This document shows, in pieces, positions 7,781-13,546 of a DNA stretch of 17,676 nucleotides. The notes beneath the pieces were generated by a model, which saw only the letters and a list, made by a program, of their open reading frames with translations, searched no databases and was not told the origin of the DNA. How positions within the stretch are numbered: the first letter of the stretch is position 1; every line of letters starts with the position of its first letter. The position numbers and the translations under genes are program-made. The stretch is from Frankiales bacterium. GTDB taxonomy: Bacteria; Actinomycetota; Actinomycetes; Mycobacteriales; SCTD01. The stretch lies in NCBI GenBank assembly GCA_025464915.1, contig JAODNF010000123.1, positions 1 to 17,676 of the forward strand, written 5' to 3'.

Positions 7781-8245
7781 GTGCACATCTCCGCGAAAGC
7801 CGACTACGCCGTCCGGGCCGCCATCCAGCTGGCGTCGAGCTCGGAGTTCCCGGTGACCAGCGAGTCGATCGCGACCGCCCAGCAGATCCCGGCCAAGTTC
7901 CTCGAGGCGATCCTGTCCGAGCTGCGCCACAGCGGCCTGGTCAAGAGCCGCCGGGGCGCCCACGGCGGTTACTGGCTGTCGCGCCCGGCCTCGGAGATCA
8001 GCGTGGCCGACGTCATCCGCGCCGTGGAGGGGCCGATGGCCCTCGTGCGCGGTGAGCGGCCCGAGCACGTCGAGTACCACGGTTCGGCCGAACCCCTCAT
8101 GGAGGTCTGGGTGGCGGTCCGCGCAGCCCTCCGCGGCGTGCTGAGCAACGTCAGCCTGGCCGACATCGCCACCGGCAAGCTCCCGAAGCACATCGCCAAG
8201 CTCACCGGGGACCCGACCGCCTGGGTCGCCCCCTGGTTCGACTGA
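7781..8245 (+). CDS. Rrf2-family transcriptional regulator lacking cysteines
   Basis: A 154-residue winged-helix DNA-binding protein of the Rrf2 family. It begins with the family signature HISAKADYAVRAAIQLA. The helix-turn-helix lies around residues 24-60 (SIATAQQIPAKFLEAILSEL), and the wing is KSRRGAHGGYWLSRPASEIS. A dimerisation helix follows, then a C-terminal tail ending TGDPTAWVAPWFD. Rrf2 proteins such as IscR, NsrR and RsrR sense iron, NO or redox state through Fe-S clusters bound by cysteines. This protein has no Cys at all, so it cannot use that chemistry; it is closer in principle to cluster-free members such as CymR. The GTG at 7781 is set by the N-terminal signature and a GGTGGGA ribosome-binding-like site. 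It is divergent from dnaE and convergent with the SixA-like gene. Confidence 0.93.
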   Translation: MHISAKADYAVRAAIQLASSSEFPVTSESIATAQQIPAKFLEAILSELRHSGLVKSRRGAHGGYWLSRPASEISVADVIRAVEGPMALVRGERPEHVEYHGSAEPLMEVWVAVRAALRGVLSNVSLADIATGKLPKHIAKLTGDPTAWVAPWFD

Positions 8246-8346
8246 GGGTGCCTCCCCTTCTTCACACCCCGGCGCCGGACGGGCAGCCTCCTGAGCGTGA
8301 GAGCGGCCTGGTCAGCGACCGGCCGCGTGAAGACCCGTAGGCACCC
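8246..8346. terminator. Composite bidirectional terminator-like hairpin
   Basis: The gap between two convergent stop codons is itself an inverted repeat. Outer arms GGGTGCCT (8246-8253) and AGGCACCC (8339-8346) begin right after one stop and end right before the other. CTTCAC (8260-8265) pairs with GTGAAG (8327-8332). Inside, GCGGCC-T-GGTC (8303-8313) and GACC-GGCCGC (8317-8326) form a 10-bp hairpin with an AGC loop and one bulged base. It should terminate transcription from either side. Confidence 0.75.
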
Positions 8347-8784
8347 CTAGCGCCAGGCCTCCATGCGGGCACCGGAAAGGTCCCAGCCGGCCACCTCGAA
8401 CACGCCGATGCCGCAGGTGCGCATCCCGCGGTTGGTGTCGTCGTTGGCCTCGAGCTCCCACGCGAGCCGCTCGACGCCCGGGTTGTGCCCGACGAGCACC
8501 ACGCACTGCTCCGTGCGCTCGGCCAGGACCTCGCGCAGGTCGGCCACCGAGGCGTCGTAGACCCGGTCGTCGAGCACCGCCGCCACACCGCCGGGGGCGG
8601 CGAGCTCCCAGGTCTCGCGGGTCCGGGCAGCCGTGGACACGACCGCGACGGTGGGCGCGAGGGAGGCGAGGTACGGCCTGACCGCCGCAGCGTCGGCCCG
8701 ACCGCGCGCGGCCAGCACCCGCGATTGGTCGTCCTCGCGGTGGGCCTCGGCCTTGGCGTGACGCAGCAGGACCAGTCGGGGCAC
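8347..8784 (-). CDS. SixA-like histidine phosphatase
   Basis: Histidine phosphatase superfamily (branch 1), small SixA type, 145 residues from the preferred GTG. The RHG motif LVLLRHAKAE gives the phospho-acceptor His9, followed by the typical EDDQSRVLAARGRADA segment. VSTAARTRETWE supplies the phosphate-binding Arg, and VLVGHNPG the second catalytic His (His100). SixA proteins dephosphorylate phosphohistidine on phosphorelay or PTS proteins; the substrate here is unknown. An in-frame ATG at 8805 would add seven residues (MTWDANG), but its codon would overlap the divergent VOC gene's ATG. Family members start immediately before PRLVLLRHA, so GTG 8784 is chosen. It converges on the Rrf2 gene. 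Confidence 0.88.
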   Translation of the reverse strand: MPRLVLLRHAKAEAHREDDQSRVLAARGRADAAAVRPYLASLAPTVAVVSTAARTRETWELAAPGGVAAVLDDRVYDASVADLREVLAERTEQCVVLVGHNPGVERLAWELEANDDTNRGMRTCGIGVFEVAGWDLSGARMEAWR

Positions 8785-8789
8785 GCCGT

Positions 8790-8795
8790 TAGCGT
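8790..8795 (+). promoter_or_regulatory. Candidate -10 upstream of the VOC gene
   Basis: TAGCGT is followed by 8 nt and ATG at 8804. It is identical to the hexamer 8 nt before the DUF6308-like gene. No Shine-Dalgarno intervenes, so a leaderless mRNA is likely. Confidence 0.5.
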
Positions 8796-8803
8796 CCCAT
8801 GTC

Positions 8804-9241
8804 ATGACCGGACTGCAGATCGCGATCGACTGCCTTCACCCGACGCCGCTGGCCCGTTTCTGGTGCCTGGCCCTCGACTACGAGCCGGTGCCGCCGCCGG
8901 ACGGGCACGCCACGTGGACCGACCACTACCGGAGCATGGGGGTGCCCGAGGACGAGCTCGGCGAGGAGGACGACCTCGACCGCATCCGGGACCCCGAGGG
9001 CGTCCGGCCGAGCATCTGGTTCCAGGTCGTCCCGGAGGCCAAGACCGTCAAGAACCGGCTGCACCTCGACATCCTCGTCGGCCGGCACCTGCCGAAGCCG
9101 GAGCGGATCGTCGTGGTCGAGGAGCGGGCGCGGCTGCTCCAGGCCGCCGGCGCGACCCGGGTGCGGACCCTCGACGAGTACGACACCCACTACGGCGTCA
9201 CCCTGCTGGACCCCGAGGGCAACGAGTTCTGCATCACCTAG
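8804..9241 (+). CDS. VOC-fold (glyoxalase-like) protein
   Basis: A 145-residue protein of the vicinal-oxygen-chelate superfamily, glyoxalase-like domain type. It starts MTGLQIAIDCLHPTPLARFW, the usual first strand plus helix. RPSIWFQVVPEAKTVKNRLH and LDILVG form the second module, and it closes with LLDPEGNEFCIT, the typical C-terminal strand. These families include dioxygenases, lyases and resistance proteins; nothing here fixes a substrate, and the metal ligands cannot be assigned confidently. The charged insert EDELGEEDDLDRIRDPEG (about residues 49-66) is common in this subgroup. Its TAG stop forms the first three bases of the putative -10 for the next gene, 10 bp downstream, so the two genes may share readthrough or be separately started. 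Confidence 0.85.
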   Translation: MTGLQIAIDCLHPTPLARFWCLALDYEPVPPPDGHATWTDHYRSMGVPEDELGEEDDLDRIRDPEGVRPSIWFQVVPEAKTVKNRLHLDILVGRHLPKPERIVVVEERARLLQAAGATRVRTLDEYDTHYGVTLLDPEGNEFCIT

Positions 9242-9244
9242 GGT
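9239..9244 (+). promoter_or_regulatory. Candidate -10 made from the VOC stop codon
   Basis: TAGGGT comprises the VOC stop codon plus three bases and is followed by 7 nt and ATG at 9252. The embedded AGGG could instead serve as a weak ribosome-binding site with 8-nt spacing, so leaderless and led initiation cannot be separated by eye. Confidence 0.45.
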
Positions 9245-9251
9245 CGGCCGC

Positions 9252-10133
9252 ATGGACGTCTTGGTGCTGGGCGGTACGAGCTTCGTCGGACGGTGGATCG
9301 TGCAGGACCTGCTCGACCGCGGCCACGCCCCGACCCTGTTCACGCGCGGCCGGACGGGAGCTGAGCTGTTCCCTGGCACGTCGAGGGCGACGGGCGACCG
9401 CGAGGCGGGCGACTACGCGAGCATCGCCGGGAGCACGTGGGACGCCGTCGTCGACGTGTCGGCCTACGTCCCTCGGCACGTCGCGGAGGCCGCGGCCGCC
9501 GTAACGACCGGGCGGTACCTGTTCATCAGCACCGGCTCGGTCTACGACCGGACGGCCGCCACCGACGGCATGCTGGAGGACACCCCGCGCCTGCCGGCGT
9601 ACCGCGAGTCGGAGGTGGTCGACGGCGACACCTACGGACCGCTGAAGGTGGCATGCGAGGACGACGTGCTGTCCCTGCACGGTGACCGCGCCACGGTCGT
9701 CCGCCCGGGCATCGTCGCCGGACCCCACGACCCCACGGACCGGTTCACCTGGTGGACCCGGCAAACCGGCACGGTCGAGGTCCCCGGCCGGCTCGAGCAG
9801 CCGGTGCAGGTCGTGGACGCCCGCGACCTGGCCCGCCTGGTCGTGCTGCTCATCGAGCAGGACCTGCCCGGGACGTACAACGCCGTGGGCCCGCAGCCCG
9901 CCGTGACCCTCGCCGAGCTGGCCCGCGTCTGCGGCGCCGACGACCTCGTGCAGGTCGACACGAAGCCGGGCTTCCCTCTCGTGCTGGCCGACGAGACCTG
10001 GGACGTGATGTTCCGGCGCAGCGCCGCCGCGGCGCTGAAGGTGGGCATGCCCACCACTCCCCTGGCGACCACGGCGGCGGACACCCGCGCCTGGGACGTC
10101 GAGCGCGGAAAGCCAGAAATCCCTTTGCCGTAG
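9252..10133 (+). CDS. NAD-dependent epimerase/dehydratase-family reductase
   Basis: A 293-residue extended short-chain dehydrogenase. The Rossmann dinucleotide motif is near the N-terminus, LGGTSFVGRWIV with Gly7, Gly8 and Gly13. DAVVDVSAYVPRHV and FISTGSVYD (around the catalytic Ser/Thr) follow, then TYGPLK with catalytic Tyr128 and Lys132, and VVRPGIVAGPHDPTDRF beyond. The substrate-binding half includes VEVPGRLEQPVQVVDARDLA. It resembles the nucleoside-diphosphate-sugar epimerase-like or CSP41-type reductases of actinomycetes; the substrate is unknown. ATG 9252 is fixed by the Rossmann strand starting at residue 2. It directly follows the VOC gene and could be co-transcribed with it. 87 bp separate it from the small ORF downstream. 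Confidence 0.9.
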   Translation: MDVLVLGGTSFVGRWIVQDLLDRGHAPTLFTRGRTGAELFPGTSRATGDREAGDYASIAGSTWDAVVDVSAYVPRHVAEAAAAVTTGRYLFISTGSVYDRTAATDGMLEDTPRLPAYRESEVVDGDTYGPLKVACEDDVLSLHGDRATVVRPGIVAGPHDPTDRFTWWTRQTGTVEVPGRLEQPVQVVDARDLARLVVLLIEQDLPGTYNAVGPQPAVTLAELARVCGADDLVQVDTKPGFPLVLADETWDVMFRRSAAAALKVGMPTTPLATTAADTRAWDVERGKPEIPLP

Positions 10134-10220
10134 GCGCTTCACGGAGCAGACTGCGGACCATGGAGATCTGAGCCCTCACCCCCCCGTGCTCGCACACCAG
10201 GATGGGAAGGAGGTTCAGGA

Positions 10221-10316
10221 GTGTCGAAGGACAAGCAGGGCCGTGAGGCCAAGAAGCCCAAGAAGGGCAAGGCTCCGGTCGCGGCGCCGCGCCCGGTGAC
10301 GCCGCCGCAGTCCTAG
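10221..10316 (+). CDS. Small lysine/proline-rich ORF, 31 residues
   Basis: A GTG-initiated 31-codon ORF whose product begins MSKDKQGREAKKPKKGKA and ends in a Pro/Ala-rich tail, PVAAPRPVTPPQS. It contains eight Lys and two Arg, no hydrophobic core and no Cys, so it is probably disordered and could bind nucleic acid or the ribosome (inference). The main evidence that it is real is a perfect AAGGAGG Shine-Dalgarno at 10207-10213 with ideal 7-nt spacing, by far the best in the window. Lys codons are all AAG, fitting local codon use. The TAG stop overlaps the convergent epoxide-hydrolase-fold gene in a shared CTAG. No known family is recognised. Chance occurrence cannot be excluded without homologues. 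Confidence 0.65.
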   Translation: MSKDKQGREAKKPKKGKAPVAAPRPVTPPQS

Positions 10317-10696
10317 GAGGGGAAGCCCTCCGGGAACAGGCCGGTCATAGCGGTCTGCAGGTCGAAGTAGTCGTGCCAGCTCGAGATGAGCCCGTCTCGC
10401 AGGTGGAAGACGCCGGCGACCGGCAGGTCCACCCAGGTGCCGTCCTTGAGGAACCTGTCCGTGCGCTCGTTCATCACGAGGTCGCCCTGCGCGACCTCGT
10501 GGTGGACGAGCCACTCCGAGTCCTCGCACAGCGACAGCAGCATGTCGCACGTGTCGCTCATCGCCTGCTTGCCGACCACGGGCGGCAGCATCATGTTCTG
10601 GTACTCGAGGTCGTCGGTGACGAGCTCGTGCGCGGCGGCGTAGTCCCGCTTCGCGCAGACCTTCAGGAACTGGTTCACCACATCGGCGCTGCTCAA
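10313..10696 (-). CDS. Limonene-1,2-epoxide hydrolase-fold protein
   Basis: A 127-residue NTF2-like (SnoaL/LEH) protein. The LEH active site appears complete: NERTDRF provides the Arg-x-Asp pair (Arg78, Asp80), WHDYFDL the second Asp (Asp109), and YQNMM (Tyr32, Asn34) the water-positioning pair seen in limonene-1,2-epoxide hydrolase. It therefore probably opens an epoxide to a diol, although the small-molecule substrate cannot be inferred and some family members have other roles. The TTG start at 10696 gives the N-terminus MSSADVVNQFLKV, has GAAAGG 9-10 nt upstream, and is 1 nt after the GNAT stop. A GTG eight codons later is an alternative. It is the last gene of the minus-strand operon. Confidence 0.85.
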   Translation of the reverse strand: MSSADVVNQFLKVCAKRDYAAAHELVTDDLEYQNMMLPPVVGKQAMSDTCDMLLSLCEDSEWLVHHEVAQGDLVMNERTDRFLKDGTWVDLPVAGVFHLRDGLISSWHDYFDLQTAMTGLFPEGFPS

Positions 10697-10697
10697 C

Positions 10698-11108
10698 TCA
10701 GAACACCTTTCGCATCGACCGGTGCTCGATCCCGGCCTCGAGGTAGACGTCGGTGAACGGAACGTAGCCGTAGCGGTCGTAGAAGCCCACCGCGTGCACC
10801 TGCGCATGCAGCTCCACGTGCGGGTAGCCCCGCACCCGGGCCCGCTCCTCGAGGCACGCGAGCACCGCCGCGCCGACGCCTTGGCCCCGGACCGACGACG
10901 CGACCGCCATCCGCCCCACGGTCGCCGTCGGCAGCAGCCGGCCGGTCCCGACGACGACACCGTCGAGGAGGGCGACGGCGTGGTCGGAGACCGCGTCGAG
11001 CTCGTCGCGCTCGAGCTCCTCCGGCACGGCCTGACCGATCACGAAGACCTCGTGCCGCAGCGCGTAGGCGGCCTCCATGTCCGTCGGGCCGGCGAGCCGG
11101 ACGATCAC
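10698..11108 (-). CDS. GNAT-family N-acetyltransferase
   Basis: A 136-residue single-domain GNAT acetyltransferase that would transfer acetyl from acetyl-CoA to an amine. The acetyl-CoA pyrophosphate loop is SSVRGQGVGAAVL (the R/Q-x-x-G-x-G/A motif). VGRMAVASS is the preceding beta strand, and AVGFYDRYGYVPFTDVYLEAG is the C-terminal segment typical of the ElaA-like subgroup. EVFVIGQAVPEELERDELD near the N-terminus also fits ElaA-like proteins. The substrate is unknown. The GTG start overlaps the stop of the preceding gene in a GTGA quartet, indicating translational coupling, and its own stop is 1 nt from the epoxide-hydrolase-fold start. Confidence 0.9.
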   Translation of the reverse strand: MIVRLAGPTDMEAAYALRHEVFVIGQAVPEELERDELDAVSDHAVALLDGVVVGTGRLLPTATVGRMAVASSVRGQGVGAAVLACLEERARVRGYPHVELHAQVHAVGFYDRYGYVPFTDVYLEAGIEHRSMRKVF

Positions 11109-12082
11109 GACGGGGGCGGGACGTTCTCGGCCTGGTTGGGCACGACCCCCTTCACCTCCGGGTAGAGGGTGGTCAGCAGCAGGTCGCCGATCCTGGCCTT
11201 CGACGGCCCGACCTCGATGCTGCGGATGCCCGGCCGGGACCGCAACGAGAGCAGCTGGGTCGGGGTCGCGGACACGACGAAGGCGTAGACGCAGCCGCAG
11301 TCGGCGCGGAAGGCCGCGGACTGCGCGCGCGCGAGATCGGCGTACTTCTGGTTGTCGGCCTTCTGCGGGTCGGTGGGGGCGATGTCGTCGGCCAGCTGCT
11401 GGTAGGAGCTCGCCGACTTGGCCTGCGCGGTCACCTGCCGGCGGTAGAAGTCCTTGAGCCCGCCGGCCAGGTCGCCGTCGATCACGACGAGCATGGGCGG
11501 CGCCAGCGTGCCGGCGCTCACGACGTGGACCCAGGCCCGCTTCACGACGTAGCCGGACAGGATGCTCGCGGCGAGCTCGGGCCGGTAGTAGGCCGACAGA
11601 GACACCATGGCGAAGCGGGTGTCGTCCGGCGCGCCGGTGGCGGCCTGGTCGAGCGACGTCGCCGCATGCCTGAGGTAGGCCGCCGCCTGGCTGCCCGTCT
11701 CGGGTCCGAGGGCCAGACTGCCGCCCGTCGGTACACCGCCCGTCGTGCCGCCGCTGGTGGAGACCGTCTGGTCCGCCTCCTGGCGGGGCTCCTTGTCGTA
11801 GGCGACGGCCAGCGTCCCGACGATGAAGACGATGCCGACGAGGACCGCCATCAGCTGGGGCACCTCGCGGAAGAAGCCGAGCGGCCCCCGGGTGGCGTAC
11901 TTCTCGTCGAGGGCGTTCAGGTCGCGCAGGTCGACGTCCTTGACCAGCTGCTTGGCCGAGACCCGCGTGCGGGCCGCCCGGTCGAAGGCGCGGGCCACGC
12001 GAGGGGCTGCGGCGGCGATGAAGCGCTGATCGAGCGTCCGCAGCTGCTGCTCGGCGCTGTCGTCGAGGTCCGTCAGCTTCAC
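11105..12082 (-). CDS. Single-pass membrane protein of unknown function
   Basis: A 325-residue protein I cannot assign to a family. The first 75 residues are charged and helical with many Arg, Asp and Lys (VSAKQLVKDVDLRDLNALD), presumably cytoplasmic. One membrane segment follows at about 77-95 (LMAVLVGIVFIVGTLAVAY), then a Gly/Thr/Ser-rich linker to about 125, and an outside domain of about 200 residues. That domain includes YLRHAATSLDQAAT, an SGYVVKRAWVHV strand, a CGC pair in ADCGCVYAF, and SLRSRPGIRSIEVGPSKARI near the end. The repeated strand-helix pattern suggests a periplasm-side or surface domain. The GTG at 12082 overlaps the rluD stop in a GTGA quartet, which fixes the start. It sits between rluD and a GNAT gene. 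Confidence 0.8.
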   Translation of the reverse strand: MKLTDLDDSAEQQLRTLDQRFIAAAAPRVARAFDRAARTRVSAKQLVKDVDLRDLNALDEKYATRGPLGFFREVPQLMAVLVGIVFIVGTLAVAYDKEPRQEADQTVSTSGGTTGGVPTGGSLALGPETGSQAAAYLRHAATSLDQAATGAPDDTRFAMVSLSAYYRPELAASILSGYVVKRAWVHVVSAGTLAPPMLVVIDGDLAGGLKDFYRRQVTAQAKSASSYQQLADDIAPTDPQKADNQKYADLARAQSAAFRADCGCVYAFVVSATPTQLLSLRSRPGIRSIEVGPSKARIGDLLLTTLYPEVKGVVPNQAENVPPPS

Positions 12083-13032
12083 GACATCGCCGAGATCGCG
12101 TCGAGCGACTGCCGGAGGTCGGCGGGGTAGGGGCTGTCGAAGACGACCCAGCGCCTGTCCTCCGGGTGGGCGAAGGAGAGCTGCACCGCGTGCAGCCACT
12201 GGCGCTCGAGCTTCAGCCTCTTGGCGAGCGTCGGGTCGGCGCCGTAGGTGATGTCGCCGACGCAGGGGTGCTTGAGCGCCGCCATGTGCACGCGGATCTG
12301 GTGGGTGCGGCCGGTCTCGAGGTGGATCTCCAGCAGCGTCGCGTGCCGGAACGCCTCGATCGTCTCGTAGTGCGTGACGGAGTCGCGGCCGCCGGCGACG
12401 ACGGCGAACTTGTACGCCGCCGTGGGGTGCCGGTCGATCGGGGCATCCACCGTGCCCGTCATCGGGTCGGGGTGGCCCTGCACGAGGGTGTGGTAGCGCT
12501 TGTCGACCGTTCGCTCGCGGAACGCGTCCTTCAGGACCGAGTACGCGTGCTCGCTCTTCGCGACCACCATCAGGCCGCTGGTGCCCACGTCGAGGCGGTG
12601 CACGACGCCCTGCCGCTCCTCGGCGCCGGAGGTGGACACGCGGTGGCCGGCGGCGACCAGGCCACCGATGACCGTCGGCCCCTCCCAGCTCCCCGACGGG
12701 TGCGCGGCGACGCCGACGGGCTTGTCGACCACGATGATGCTGTCGTCCTCGTGGACGACCCGCAGGCCCTCGACCACCTCCGGTGGCGCGAACGTCGTCG
12801 GCTCCGCGCCCGGCAGGTCGACCTCGAGCACGGAGCCTGCGAGAACCCGGTCGGACTTGCCGCGGACCCGGCCGTCGAGCGAGGCGCCGCCGTTCTCGAT
12901 GATGGCGGCCGCCGACGTGCGCGACAGGCCGAACAGGCGGGACAGCGCGGCGTCGAGCCGGAGACCGTCGAGCCCCTCGGGCACGGGCAGGCTGCGCCTG
13001 TCGATCCGCCTGTCGATCTGCCGGTCGGTCAC
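12079..13032 (-). CDS. rluD: RluA/RluD-family 23S rRNA pseudouridine synthase
   Basis: A 317-residue RNA pseudouridine synthase. An N-terminal S4 RNA-binding domain (about residues 17-85, LRLDAALSRLFGLSRTSAAA) precedes the RluA-type catalytic domain. VVHEDDSIIVVDKPVGVAAHP is a family block. The active-site loop HRLDVGTSGLM has catalytic Asp148. GRTHQIRVHMA is the third conserved motif, near the C-terminus. This architecture is that of RluD, which modifies helix 69 of 23S rRNA; the exact target is inferred. The N-terminus has an odd short repeat, DRQIDRRIDRR. The GTG at 13032 lies 4 nt after the lspA stop. The order lspA-rluD next to ileS is conserved in actinomycetes such as Streptomyces (recalled). 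Confidence 0.95.
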   Translation of the reverse strand: MTDRQIDRRIDRRSLPVPEGLDGLRLDAALSRLFGLSRTSAAAIIENGGASLDGRVRGKSDRVLAGSVLEVDLPGAEPTTFAPPEVVEGLRVVHEDDSIIVVDKPVGVAAHPSGSWEGPTVIGGLVAAGHRVSTSGAEERQGVVHRLDVGTSGLMVVAKSEHAYSVLKDAFRERTVDKRYHTLVQGHPDPMTGTVDAPIDRHPTAAYKFAVVAGGRDSVTHYETIEAFRHATLLEIHLETGRTHQIRVHMAALKHPCVGDITYGADPTLAKRLKLERQWLHAVQLSFAHPEDRRWVVFDSPYPADLRQSLDAISAMS

Positions 13033-13036
13033 CGCA

Positions 13037-13546
13037 TCATTCTGCCTGCTTGCGCGTCCCGTGGACCTCGACGCCGCGGAAGCTCAGCAGGATGGCGAGC
13101 GCGGCACCCACCGTGATGGCGCTGTCGGCGACGTTGAAGCTGGCGAAGTGCGGCACGTAGATGAAGTCCACGACGTGCCCCTTGCCGAACCCGGGGGCGC
13201 GGGTCAGCCGATCGACGAGGTTGCCGAGGGCCCCGCCGAGCAGCAGTCCGAGGGTCAGCGCCCAGCCCATCGACCGCAGCCGCGGCAGCGTCCGGACGAT
13301 GTGGACGATCACCGCCACGGCGACCAGCGTGAACACCACGGTCATGCCGGTCGCGAAGCTGAACGCCGCGCCGCTGTTCCTCGACACGACGAACCGGATG
13401 CCCGCGAACAGGTCGATCTCGCGCTTGCCCTCGAGCTTCGCGACGACGAGGGCCTTGGTGGCAGCGTCGAGGGCGAGCGTCAGGAGCGCGACGAGGACGA
13501 GCAGGACCCTGGGTCGCGTCAGCGCCGTTCCTCGCGCTGCTTGCAC
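13037..13546 (-). CDS. lspA: Lipoprotein signal peptidase II
   Basis: A 169-residue inner-membrane aspartyl protease that removes signal peptides from lipidated prolipoproteins. Four membrane segments are visible: LLVLVALLTLALDAATKALV, a second around 66-85, a third around 95-107 (LTLGLLLGGALG), and a C-terminal one. Catalytic Asp112 lies in GNLVDR and Asp141 in FNVADSAI. NSGAAFS (57-63) and LDAATK are further family motifs. The GTG start overlaps the end of the DksA-like gene by 28 bp. A shorter CTG start at 13522 would give the same 4-nt overlap style as the other genes in this operon and has GAGGA 6 nt upstream, but CTG initiation is rare. The lipoprotein at 1961-2605 is a likely client. 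Confidence 0.95.
   Translation of the reverse strand: MQAARGTALTRPRVLLVLVALLTLALDAATKALVVAKLEGKREIDLFAGIRFVVSRNSGAAFSFATGMTVVFTLVAVAVIVHIVRTLPRLRSMGWALTLGLLLGGALGNLVDRLTRAPGFGKGHVVDFIYVPHFASFNVADSAITVGAALAILLSFRGVEVHGTRKQAE

Noticed and set aside
8485..9504. 339-codon + strand frame overlapping the SixA-like, VOC and epimerase genes
   Set aside because: It runs in a different frame through three genes with good family matches; compositionally biased shadow.
10162..10173. Four-codon mini ORF ATG-GAG-ATC-stop upstream of the small basic ORF, as a possible leader peptide
   Set aside because: It has no ribosome-binding site, no attenuator-like hairpin pair and no regulatory codon run.
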